From: Rhodospirillaceae bacterium
GTDB lineage: Bacteria; Pseudomonadota; Alphaproteobacteria; MPNO01; UBA2964
Assembly: GCA_018660305.1 (NCBI GenBank)
Contig: JABJKO010000187.1
Span: 1-12,215 of the forward strand
Length of the DNA stretch: 12,215 nt
Direction: 5' to 3'
Numbering within the stretch: position 1 is the first letter of the stretch; each line of letters begins with the position of its first letter. This document shows positions 6,754-12,215 of this stretch, in pieces. Under the pieces are notes generated by a model, which did no database searches, was not told where the DNA came from, and saw nothing but the letters and a program-made list of their open reading frames with translations. A program made the position numbers and the translations under genes.

Positions 6754-8442
6754 TTAAAGCGCCGCGTCGCCGATTGCCGGTGTCTCTTCTTCGGCGCGGG
6801 GCAGGCGGACGGTAAAGCGGGCGCCCTGACCGGGGTGGCTTTCAACCGAGATTTCGCCCCCCATGAGTTGCGCCAGCTGGCGCGAGATGGTCAGGCCCAG
6901 CCCGGTGCCCTCGCTGGGCTCACTCATAATGTCCGAACCGACCTGGTGGAAGCTTTCGAATATGCGGTCCTGCTCGTCTGCCGCTATACCGATACCGGTA
7001 TCCCAGACGGTGAACTCGATATATTTGGAATCGGTCATTCTGACGTCGATCCCGATGGACCCTTCGGCCTCGGTGAATTTGATGGCGTTATTCAGCAGAT
7101 TGACGAGGATCTGCCTCGTCCGTCCCGGATCGGCGAGAATCATCCAATGGTCTGAGACATCCACCGCCCCGATGTCGATGCCGCCTTGTTCGGCGCGGAC
7201 CGCGATGATGGATTTTGCCTGGGTCACCACCTCCGCGAGGCGCATGGCGCGCGGTGACACGCTGACCGTCTCCGAATCGATATTCACCGTATCGAGAATG
7301 TCGTTGATGATGTTGAGCAAATGATAGGCGGCACCGTGAATGTCGCGGAAATAGCCGAGATAACGCGAATTGAGCGCGCCGAAGCTCTGCTGGATGGACA
7401 TTTCCGCGAAGCCGATGATGGCGTTGAGCGGCGTGCGCAACTCGTGGCTCATCTTGCCGAGGAAGTCCGTCTTGGCGCGGGCCGCGGAGCGGGCTTCCTC
7501 AAGCGCGCGATCAAGCTCCATATTGCGCTCGCGCAGCTCCACCAGGCTTTCCTCCAGCACCTGCTGGGTCTGATGGGCATGGGCCTCGACCTCATGCTGA
7601 CGGGTGACATCGGTGCCTGTTCCGCGATAGCCGACAAAGGCCCCGCTGCTTTCGTCGAACACGGCGACACCGGTCATGGAGATCCGGCGGGTTTGTCCGT
7701 GCTTGTCCGGCATCAGGAAAACACGGCCCCGGAACGGCATCAGCGAGGCCGACAGATCGGGCCGTGCGGGTATGTCCTCGAATTCCCCCAGAGTGAACAG
7801 ATGCCGTCCGATCACGGCCGAGGGCGCCATCTCCAACGCTTCGGCGATGCGGTTCGAGACATAGGTGAGATTCAGATAGTCGTCGGTTTCCCACACCCAG
7901 TCCGATGCCGACCTTATGACGTCCTGGAACCGGCTTTCGGCGCGGGCCGATTGCATGACCGCTTCGGCCTCCAGCGTGACATCGGTATAAACGCCGCCAT
8001 AGCCGGTGGGCAGGTTGTTTTCGAAGGTCCGGAAATGGGTCGAGCGGAAATGCCGTAATTCACCGTCGATTTCGATGGTCTGACGCAGCTTGATCTCCGG
8101 TTCGCCGGCATTCAGCCGATCGAATATTTCGCGCAACTGGTCCGGGACCAGGGTATTGGGCTGTTCGCGGCGCTCTGCGCTGCGGAATTCCGGGAAGGTC
8201 GCGGCGGCAATGTCGTTAAAGGAATCGTTGCGATAGACAAAGTGCGCATCACGGTCCGCGTGATAGAGCGGCGCCATGCGATTGGTCAGGGAGGATGGTA
8301 GAACGGCGCCATCGTCTGTTGCCGGCGTGCTTGGCGAGGCTGTCGCCGTCGCCATAAAACCGGTCGGGCGGGCCGCCAGGGCGGCCGAACCTCCGGCGGT
8401 GCTGTGCTGATCGCCGATGTGATTTTCCGTTGGGCTATCCAA
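6754..8442 (-). CDS. Cytoplasmic PAS/PAS sensor histidine kinase
   Basis: A 562-residue two-component sensor kinase with no membrane segment or signal peptide, so probably cytoplasmic. In order: a low-complexity N-terminus (1-50), a PAS-like domain (about 55-155, ending GGVYTDVTLEAE), a second PAS domain (about 170-282, ending GYRGTGTDVTRQ), a coiled coil (about 284-325), the H-box FLGKMSHELRTPLNAIIGFAE (His333), and the HATPase with N-box NLLNNAIKFT (448-457), G1 DTGIGI (481-486), F-box FESFHQ (495-500) and G2 GTGLGL (512-517). All catalytic motifs are intact. No receiver domain and no response regulator gene are seen nearby, so it is an orphan here. The H-box resembles the PleC/DivJ/PdhS kinases of alphaproteobacteria, but that motif is widespread. 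The start is TTG at 8442, chosen for GGGAG nine bases upstream; the ATG at codon 30 has no such site. Confidence 0.93.
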   Translation of the reverse strand: MDSPTENHIGDQHSTAGGSAALAARPTGFMATATASPSTPATDDGAVLPSSLTNRMAPLYHADRDAHFVYRNDSFNDIAAATFPEFRSAERREQPNTLVPDQLREIFDRLNAGEPEIKLRQTIEIDGELRHFRSTHFRTFENNLPTGYGGVYTDVTLEAEAVMQSARAESRFQDVIRSASDWVWETDDYLNLTYVSNRIAEALEMAPSAVIGRHLFTLGEFEDIPARPDLSASLMPFRGRVFLMPDKHGQTRRISMTGVAVFDESSGAFVGYRGTGTDVTRQHEVEAHAHQTQQVLEESLVELRERNMELDRALEEARSAARAKTDFLGKMSHELRTPLNAIIGFAEMSIQQSFGALNSRYLGYFRDIHGAAYHLLNIINDILDTVNIDSETVSVSPRAMRLAEVVTQAKSIIAVRAEQGGIDIGAVDVSDHWMILADPGRTRQILVNLLNNAIKFTEAEGSIGIDVRMTDSKYIEFTVWDTGIGIAADEQDRIFESFHQVGSDIMSEPSEGTGLGLTISRQLAQLMGGEISVESHPGQGARFTVRLPRAEEETPAIGDAAL

Positions 8443-8451
8443 AAGGCCCTA

Positions 8452-8456
8452 CTCCC
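8452..8456 (-). promoter_or_regulatory. Shine-Dalgarno GGGAG supporting the kinase TTG start
   Basis: On the minus strand GGGAG ends nine bases before the TTG at 8442-8440. No comparable sequence precedes the first in-frame ATG (codon 30), so this decides the start. Confidence 0.55.
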
Positions 8457-8516
8457 TCACGCATTACAACTCTTTGTCTTCGTCGCGGTGATTATTGCCT
8501 GTCCAAAACCCCATAT

Positions 8517-8530
8517 TTGCGGTCACGCAA
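8517..8530. promoter_or_regulatory. CRP/FNR-superfamily-like palindrome TTGCG-N4-CGCAA
   Basis: TTGCG, four bases (GTCA), then CGCAA form a perfect 5-4-5 inverted repeat. The geometry is that of FNR-family operators (TTGAT-N4-ATCAA), and the TTGCG arms resemble sites assigned to NnrR-type nitric-oxide regulators in alphaproteobacteria. It lies in the 186-bp divergent region between the kinase and fdhD, about 98 bp upstream of the fdhD start. It could control the fdhD operon, the kinase, or both. The palindrome is seen; the regulator is inferred. Confidence 0.4.
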
Positions 8531-8615
8531 TAAATCTATTCTTCCTCAATACAACAGCCCGGCGACAAATTCCATCATTTTGCGTGGTCGTGAAAACTGT
8601 CGGGATAGAGAGTCC

Positions 8616-8621
8616 AAGGAG
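8616..8621 (+). promoter_or_regulatory. Shine-Dalgarno AAGGAG supporting the fdhD GTG start
   Basis: AAGGAG lies seven bases before the GTG at 8629. The later in-frame ATG at 8671 has nothing similar upstream, so the GTG is preferred. A tiny out-of-frame ATG-GGG-TGA at 8625-8633 overlaps the GTG. Confidence 0.6.
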
Positions 8622-8628
8622 ATATGGG

Positions 8629-9552
8629 GTGAGTATTGCTCTGACCCGGTCATCGTTCCATAGTGCCTGCATGGCCAATTATCTGATTTCTCCGCATCCT
8701 AAGGATCCGCGTCTGACCGAGCGGGTGGCCGGTCTGGATCAGGCCGGCAGGCCGGTGGAGACGTCGGTGACCGTCGAACGGCCGCTGACCCTGTTTCTCA
8801 ACGACCAGGAAATCGTCACCATGATGACCATCGGGGATTATCCCGATTGTCTGGCGGTGGGGTTCCTGCTCAACCAGAATATGTTGCAGCCCGATGACCG
8901 GATCACCGCCATCGATTTCGACGAGGAGATCGAGACCATCGTGGTCCGCACCGAACGCGAGACCGATTACGAGCAGAAGCTGAAGAAAAAGACCCGCACA
9001 TCGGGCTGTGCGGTGGGCACCGTCTTCGGCGATGTGATGGAACGGTTCGACGAAATAACTCTCAACCCCAAGGCCAAGATTCATACGTCCTGGCTGGTGA
9101 CTCTGTCCAAACGGATCAACACCACGCCGAGCCTTTATCTGGAGGCCGGGGCCATCCATGGCTGCGTGCTCTGCGAGCGGGCGCGGCCGCTGATCTATAT
9201 GGAGGATGTGGGACGCCACAACGCGGTGGACAAAATCGCCGGCTATATGTTCCTCAATAAAATTTCGCCGACCGGAAAAATGTTCTACACCACCGGCCGG
9301 CTGACCAGCGAGATGGTGATCAAGACCGTCCAGATGGATATCCCCATCCTGATCTCGCGCTCCGGCTTTACCGCCTGGGGGGTGGAACTGGCGCGTCAGG
9401 CGAATCTGACCCTGATCGGCCGGGCGCGCGGCAGCCGCTTCGTCGCGCTGGCCGGCGAGCAGCGTATCGTGTTCGATGCCGATCCGTCGAAGACCGAAGA
9501 CGAGCCGCGCCACCTCAAGCGCAAGGCCAGCGTCGGCAACGATTCGGATTGA
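8629..9552 (+). CDS. fdhD: Formate dehydrogenase accessory sulfurtransferase FdhD
   Basis: FdhD takes sulfur from an IscS-type desulfurase to the molybdenum cofactor of formate dehydrogenase, without which that enzyme is inactive. The 307-residue reading has the family core: ERPLTLFLNDQEIVTMM (50-66), TIGDYPDCLAVGFLL (67-81), the mobile cysteine loop TSGCAVG (124-130), MEDVGRHNAVDKIAGYMF (191-208), TTGRLTSEMVIKTVQM (221-236) and SRSGFTAWGVELARQ (243-257). In E. coli the loop carries two cysteines (CxxC, Cys121 and Cys124); here only Cys127 remains, while a different CxxC appears in HGCVLCE (Cys179, Cys182). The GTG at 8629 is chosen for its AAGGAG; starting at the ATG at 8671 gives 293 residues and also covers the whole domain. 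It leads an operon with the next two genes and is a sensible partner for mobA and moaA. Confidence 0.93.
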   Translation: MSIALTRSSFHSACMANYLISPHPKDPRLTERVAGLDQAGRPVETSVTVERPLTLFLNDQEIVTMMTIGDYPDCLAVGFLLNQNMLQPDDRITAIDFDEEIETIVVRTERETDYEQKLKKKTRTSGCAVGTVFGDVMERFDEITLNPKAKIHTSWLVTLSKRINTTPSLYLEAGAIHGCVLCERARPLIYMEDVGRHNAVDKIAGYMFLNKISPTGKMFYTTGRLTSEMVIKTVQMDIPILISRSGFTAWGVELARQANLTLIGRARGSRFVALAGEQRIVFDADPSKTEDEPRHLKRKASVGNDSD

Positions 9553-9564
9553 GCCGGAACAGCC

Positions 9565-10173
9565 ATGCAGTTCACCCTACGCTGGCGGGGCCCCATGGGG
9601 CCGGGGCTGTTTCCCGAAGCGGGAGATGATCTGGCGGCGCTGGCCATACCGGGCGTCTATCTGCGGGTAAAGCGCTATGAAGAGGCACGGACGGTCTCCT
9701 ATGTGGGCCAGTCCAAACAGCTGATCATCCGGTTCGACCAGCATCTGCGCGATATTCTGACTTTCAGCGCGGCGCTGCGCGACGGAACCGGCGCCGTGGT
9801 GCTGGGACGGGAAGGCGCCAGCCGCTATGGCGTTTACAATGCGCTGGACAGCGTGATGCCGCTGGTCGCCGCCGAGGCGGCAAGGCTGCAATTCTACTGG
9901 GCCGCCTGCGAGGACGGATTCGATGAAGAATACATGACACTCGTCGAAGGCGCGCTGAAGACAAGGCTCGAGGAACGGGTCATCGGCAACGAGGCCATCC
10001 TCGATGTTGAAAACCGTCAGGGCATCACCGAACCGGATTTCGACGATGACATGGTGATCAACCACGAATTCGATGACATCTCCGTGGAGGACCGGTCGGT
10101 ACTGACAGACATTCTGGGAGCCGATCCCATCCGCCTGACGGTGCGGATGGAGGAGTTCGGCCATGCCGGATGA
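9565..10173 (+). CDS. Unassigned protein with GIY-YIG-like signatures, coupled to mobA
   Basis: I do not recognise this 202-residue protein as a named family. It carries the pattern of a GIY-YIG nuclease fold: GVYLRV (30-35), then SYVGQSKQLIIRFDQH (45-60) with YVG, Arg56 and His60 in the expected order, and later a candidate metal-binding Glu128 in TLVEGALKTRL, followed by GN (Asn142). The insert between the YVG strand and the glutamate is longer than in minimal GIY-YIG domains. The C-terminus (about 156-185) is acidic, with DFDDDMVINHEFDD. The gene begins 12 bp after the fdhD stop, and its stop overlaps the mobA start by 11 bp, so it belongs to the operon. A DNA-processing role is not implied by the neighbours; it may be a degenerate or repurposed domain. 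The gene is certain, the fold is tentative and the function is unknown. Confidence 0.75.
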   Translation: MQFTLRWRGPMGPGLFPEAGDDLAALAIPGVYLRVKRYEEARTVSYVGQSKQLIIRFDQHLRDILTFSAALRDGTGAVVLGREGASRYGVYNALDSVMPLVAAEAARLQFYWAACEDGFDEEYMTLVEGALKTRLEERVIGNEAILDVENRQGITEPDFDDDMVINHEFDDISVEDRSVLTDILGADPIRLTVRMEEFGHAG

Positions 10174-10801
10174 AACCGGAATCTGCGGGCTTCTCCTGGC
10201 CGGCGGGCAGTCGCGGCGCATGGGGGGCGGCGACAAATGCCTGCAGGAACTGGGTGGCCAGACCCTGCTGGCGCGCATTCTGGAGATCGCCCGGCCCCAG
10301 GTGGGTCCGCTGGTGCTCAACGCCAATGGTGATGCGGCGCGGTTCGCCGATTACGATCTGCCGGTTGCCCCGGATGTGGTCGACGGCTTCGCCGGGCCGC
10401 TGGCCGGCGTACTGACAGGTCTCGAATGGGCCCGGCATAACGCGCCGGACTGCCAGTGGGTGGCAAGCTTCGCCTGCGACGCGCCGTTCGCGCCGGCCGA
10501 TCTGGTGCCGCGTCTGATGGGTGCCATCGAGGCCGGGAAGGCTGACATGGCCTGTGCGTCGTCCGCTGGCCGCGATCAGCCGGTGTTTGGTCTGTGGCCC
10601 GTGCGTCTCGCCGGTGACCTGCGGGATGCCCTGGTCGACGAGGATATCCGCAAGGTGGATGTCTGGACCGCCCGCTACCGCCTCGCCCGCCACGACTGGG
10701 CCTGCGACCCGGTCGACCCGTTCTTCAACGTCAACCGGCCCGGGGATCTTGAAGCGGCGGAGGGGCTGCTTGGGACAATGGCCAGGAATTCCGGCAGCTA
10801 A
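10163..10801 (+). CDS. mobA: Molybdenum cofactor guanylyltransferase MobA
   Basis: MobA joins GMP from GTP to molybdenum-molybdopterin, producing the guanine-dinucleotide form used by DMSO-reductase-family enzymes such as formate dehydrogenase. The 212-residue protein shows the nucleotide-binding loop LLLAGGQSRRMGGGDK (10-25), GFAGPLAG (75-82), the metal-binding aspartate in CDAPF (Asp106), DQPVFGLWPV (138-147) and FFNVNRPGDLE (187-197). Length is normal. The ATG at 10163 has a strong GGAGGAG seven bases upstream and lies inside the last codons of the preceding gene, so translation is likely coupled. Together with fdhD it forms a formate-dehydrogenase maturation operon. It ends 26 bp from a convergent lipoprotein gene; no clear hairpin terminator is visible in that gap. 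Confidence 0.95.
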   Translation: MPDETGICGLLLAGGQSRRMGGGDKCLQELGGQTLLARILEIARPQVGPLVLNANGDAARFADYDLPVAPDVVDGFAGPLAGVLTGLEWARHNAPDCQWVASFACDAPFAPADLVPRLMGAIEAGKADMACASSAGRDQPVFGLWPVRLAGDLRDALVDEDIRKVDVWTARYRLARHDWACDPVDPFFNVNRPGDLEAAEGLLGTMARNSGS

Positions 10802-10827
10802 ATCACCCCGTTACTAAATCGCCAGGG

Positions 10828-11457
10828 TCAATCGACAATGTTGTATAGGATAGAAAATGCCTCGGCGTTGAGTACGATCTTGTTTTCCCGTTTGGATACG
10901 GCAAAACAAACATTTTCGCCGGAATACCACTCAAACCAGTCGAGGCATAAACGCGCTTCCTTGGAAATTGACCAGACCCCCATGTCCTCCTCGTTAGTGC
11001 CATTATCCGATTTTTCGCCGTTCGCGCCGAGGATAAATCCTCGGACATCTCCGCCATGTTTGAAGAGGTGGTTTTCCGGGATGCTGTCATGGGTGGCGAC
11101 TTCCAAACCCGAGAACAACGCTTCGATCTCCGCTCCGCTGAGTGGCCCGTCTGCCAGAGCGCTAAAGGCCGTTGCCTTTTTGGGAACCGCCGGCCGGGCC
11201 GTCGCCTGAAGCAGGGAGAGCCGCCGCGGTGCATCGGTCGCATTTGGTTGCAGAGGAGCGAATAGCCCGTCCGTCGCTGCGGCGCCGATGTCACGAGGAT
11301 TGGTGTTCACCTTGGTTTCAAAGGCAATCGGTGTGGGATTGAGAATCGGCTTAGCGGTTACCGGGCCAATCCCGTCGCTACTGGCTACGCATCCCGACAG
11401 CAGCAATGCCACCACTGCGCCGAGGAATCCCATGTGAAAAAAATTCGATTTGATCAT
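10828..11457 (-). CDS. Putative lipoprotein of unknown function
   Basis: A 209-residue exported protein. The N-terminus has Lys3, a hydrophobic core (about 10-20) and the lipobox LLSGC, giving lipidation at Cys23; Val follows at position +2. After a Pro/Thr-rich linker (about 30-100) comes a compact C-terminal domain: LSGAEIEALFSGLEV (106-120), MGVWSISKEARLCLDW (159-174) and NVCFAVSKRENKIVLN (182-197). The LSGAEI/ALFSG motif followed by a G-x-W and two Cys-containing strands (Cys171, Cys184) resembles small alphaproteobacterial domains of the DUF995 kind, but I cannot confirm that. The ATG at 11457 follows AGGGAG by six bases. The gene is convergent with mobA and less GC-rich than its neighbours. 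Localisation is well supported; function is unknown. Confidence 0.85.
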   Translation of the reverse strand: MIKSNFFHMGFLGAVVALLLSGCVASSDGIGPVTAKPILNPTPIAFETKVNTNPRDIGAAATDGLFAPLQPNATDAPRRLSLLQATARPAVPKKATAFSALADGPLSGAEIEALFSGLEVATHDSIPENHLFKHGGDVRGFILGANGEKSDNGTNEEDMGVWSISKEARLCLDWFEWYSGENVCFAVSKRENKIVLNAEAFSILYNIVD

Positions 11458-11628
11458 TTGATACTCCCTGCGACCGCCAGACTTTCGTGCCCGTTACGGT
11501 CCTTAACCACGGCCGCGTTCGTCGTCGCGGCCCACCCGAGTGAAAACATGCAAGTTGCGTGCCAAGCGGGTTAATCCCGCCTCTTAAGCGGAGGTGTGTG
11601 GTTAACCGGATTTGGTGAAATGCAGAGG

Positions 11629-11696
11629 TGTAAAATCCACCGACGGTTTTTGGCCGAATCACGGTTAATTGGCGAAAAACTGTAAAATCCACCGAC
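11629..11696. repeat. Two 16-bp direct repeats flanking an inverted repeat
   Basis: TGTAAAATCCACCGAC occurs identically at 11629-11644 and 11681-11696, 52 bp apart start to start, close to five helical turns. Between them GTTTTTGGCC (11646-11655) and GGCGAAAAAC (11671-11680) form a 9-of-10 inverted repeat, and a TTAA sits in its loop. The second copy ends 40 bp before the TTG start of the ModE-like gene. The arrangement looks like an operator rather than a mobile-element scar; no target duplication or transposase is present. Confidence 0.7.
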
Positions 11697-11724
11697 AGGA
11701 AATTCTTAACGCCAATATTGGTGC

Positions 11725-11729
11725 GGAGG
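11725..11729 (+). promoter_or_regulatory. Shine-Dalgarno GGAGG supporting the TTG start of the ModE-like gene
   Basis: GGAGG ends seven bases before the TTG at 11737. In-frame ATGs at 11773 and 11794 lack an equally good site, so this decides the start. Confidence 0.5.
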
Positions 11730-11736
11730 CTCTCCC

Positions 11737-12135
11737 TTGACGGGCAGGGGGCGCGGCGGTTTGATCGTCCCCATGGCGAAGACAAGAGAATCCATGCCGC
11801 GGCTACGCATCCTGCTGGGGGCGGCAGTGGCGCTGGGACCCGGAAAGGCGGCTCTGCTGGAGGCGGTGGAGGAGGCCGGGTCCATCTCAGGGGCGGCGCG
11901 CGCCATGGGCATGTCCTACCGGCGTGCCTGGACCCTGATCGAAGCCATGAACCTTGATTTCAAAAAACCGCTGGTGCAGACCTCGGCCGGCGGCAGCGGC
12001 GGTGGTGGCGCGCGGGTCACGGACAGTGGCCGCGACGCGCTGCGCCGTTATCGCGCCATGGAGGAGAAAGCATCGGCGGCGGTGAAAAAGGAAATCACCG
12101 CGTTCGCCGATCTCCTCAACGACCCGCCGGAATAA
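11737..12135 (+). CDS. ModE-type winged-helix regulator, DNA-binding domain only
   Basis: A 132-residue transcription regulator matching the N-terminal domain of ModE, the molybdate-responsive LysR-like winged helix. Visible parts are LRILLGAAVALGPGKAALLE (23-42), the helix-turn-helix GSISGAARAMGMSYRRAWTL (48-67), IEAMN (68-72), and the glycine-rich wing GGSGGGGARVTDSG (85-98), followed by a helical tail (99-128). The molybdate-binding MOP domains of full-length ModE (about 260 residues in E. coli) are absent, so molybdate sensing would need another mechanism. The TTG at 11737 is chosen for its GGAGG; ATG at 11773 (120 residues) or 11794 is possible, and both keep the whole domain. The position beside mobA and fdhD supports a role in molybdenum homeostasis; mod transport genes may follow beyond the window. 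Confidence 0.88.
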   Translation: MTGRGRGGLIVPMAKTRESMPRLRILLGAAVALGPGKAALLEAVEEAGSISGAARAMGMSYRRAWTLIEAMNLDFKKPLVQTSAGGSGGGGARVTDSGRDALRRYRAMEEKASAAVKKEITAFADLLNDPPE

Positions 12136-12146
12136 ATCTCGAAAAG

Positions 12147-12209
12147 ACCCCTCACCCTCCCGTCGCGTCGCGCCGGGTCCCTCCCTCTCCCGCAAGCGGG
12201 CGAGGGGGT
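12147..12209. repeat. Palindromic intergenic repeat after the ModE-like gene
   Basis: This segment begins ACCCCTCACCCTCCC and ends with CCCTCTCCCGCAAGCGGGCG followed by AGGGGG. Its core is a hairpin: CCCTC, one mismatch, CCCGC, loop AA, GCGGG, mismatch, GAGGG (12183-12206). The outer ACCCCTC can also pair with GAGGGGGT. Repeats of this form are common between genes in alphaproteobacteria and other GC-rich proteobacteria. It begins 11 bp after the stop codon and may act as a transcription end; no clean T-run follows within the window. Confidence 0.65.
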
Positions 12210-12215
12210 TTAGAA

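Larger units (their letters stand above)
11458..11736. promoter_or_regulatory. Divergent intergenic region rich in TTAA and inverted repeats
   Basis: This 279-bp region separates the divergent lipoprotein and ModE-like genes and must contain both promoters. TTAA occurs six times (11503, 11571, 11584, 11602, 11665, 11706), which is dense for GC-rich DNA; none of the pairs has the N7 spacing of CtrA sites. A small hairpin GCGGG-TTAAT-CCCGC lies at 11566-11580 and a perfect palindrome GGTTAACC at 11600-11607. I found no convincing -35/-10 pair. The 16-bp direct repeat inside it is listed separately. Confidence 0.5.

Noticed and set aside
7321..8058. Plus-strand open frame opposite the histidine kinase
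   Set aside because: It lies wholly inside the kinase gene, antisense to its H-box and PAS coding region, and no independent signal supports it.
8404..8628. Extension of fdhD upstream to 8404
   Set aside because: This would overlap the divergent kinase start, and the translated extension has no FdhD-like content; GTG at 8629 with AAGGAG is better supported.
8650..9513. Minus-strand open frame opposite fdhD
   Set aside because: The plus strand has conserved FdhD motifs throughout; the minus frame is an antisense shadow.
9577..10693. Two overlapping minus-strand open frames opposite the GIY-YIG-like gene and mobA
   Set aside because: They overlap each other and are antisense to better-supported genes with operon spacing and strong ribosome binding sites.
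11629..11696. CRISPR or attachment site
   Set aside because: There are only two 16-bp repeats, with no further units, no cas genes and no integrase.

Overview
The window is GC-rich, gene-dense bacterial DNA, most likely from an alphaproteobacterium. Supporting signs are a 5-aminolevulinate synthase of the Shemin (C4) pathway, a TTAA-N7-TTAA site of the CtrA type upstream of it, a PAS/PAS sensor kinase with an alphaproteobacterial-style H-box, and two palindromic intergenic repeats of kinds common in that class. No rRNA, tRNA, CRISPR array, insertion sequence or phage gene was seen. Genus-level placement is not possible from sequence alone.

Layout. From 1 to about 8440 every gene lies on the minus strand. 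In transcription order these are: a PAS sensor histidine kinase (8442-6754); a tight three-gene cluster of two SAM-dependent methyltransferases and a flippase-like polytopic membrane protein (6596-4084); moaA (3914-2913); a class III aminotransferase (2696-1323); and hemA, which runs off the left edge. From 8629 to 10801 the plus strand carries a compact operon: fdhD, an unassigned protein with GIY-YIG-like signatures, and mobA. A convergent lipoprotein gene (11457-10828) follows. A divergent intergenic region rich in TTAA and containing a 16-bp direct repeat separates it from a short ModE-type regulator (11737-12135). The window ends in a palindromic repeat.

How the genes fit together. Four genes point to molybdenum enzyme maturation: MoaA makes the first molybdopterin intermediate, MobA attaches GMP, FdhD passes sulfur to formate dehydrogenase, and the ModE-like protein probably responds to, or controls genes for, molybdate. 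A TTGCG-N4-CGCAA palindrome upstream of fdhD would suit control by a CRP/FNR-superfamily regulator. HemA starts tetrapyrrole synthesis. The methyltransferase/flippase cluster is visibly more AT-rich in places, sits between the molybdenum genes, and looks like a separate function, perhaps lipid or glycan modification.

The most notable items are the unassigned GIY-YIG-like gene translationally coupled to mobA, an FdhD with a single cysteine in its usual two-cysteine loop, and several intergenic operator-like structures: the direct repeat before the ModE-like gene, paired CCGTTAAC sites before the methyltransferase cluster, and the CtrA-like site before hemA. Three genes (kinase, fdhD, ModE-like) appear to use TTG or GTG starts, each with a strong Shine-Dalgarno sequence.
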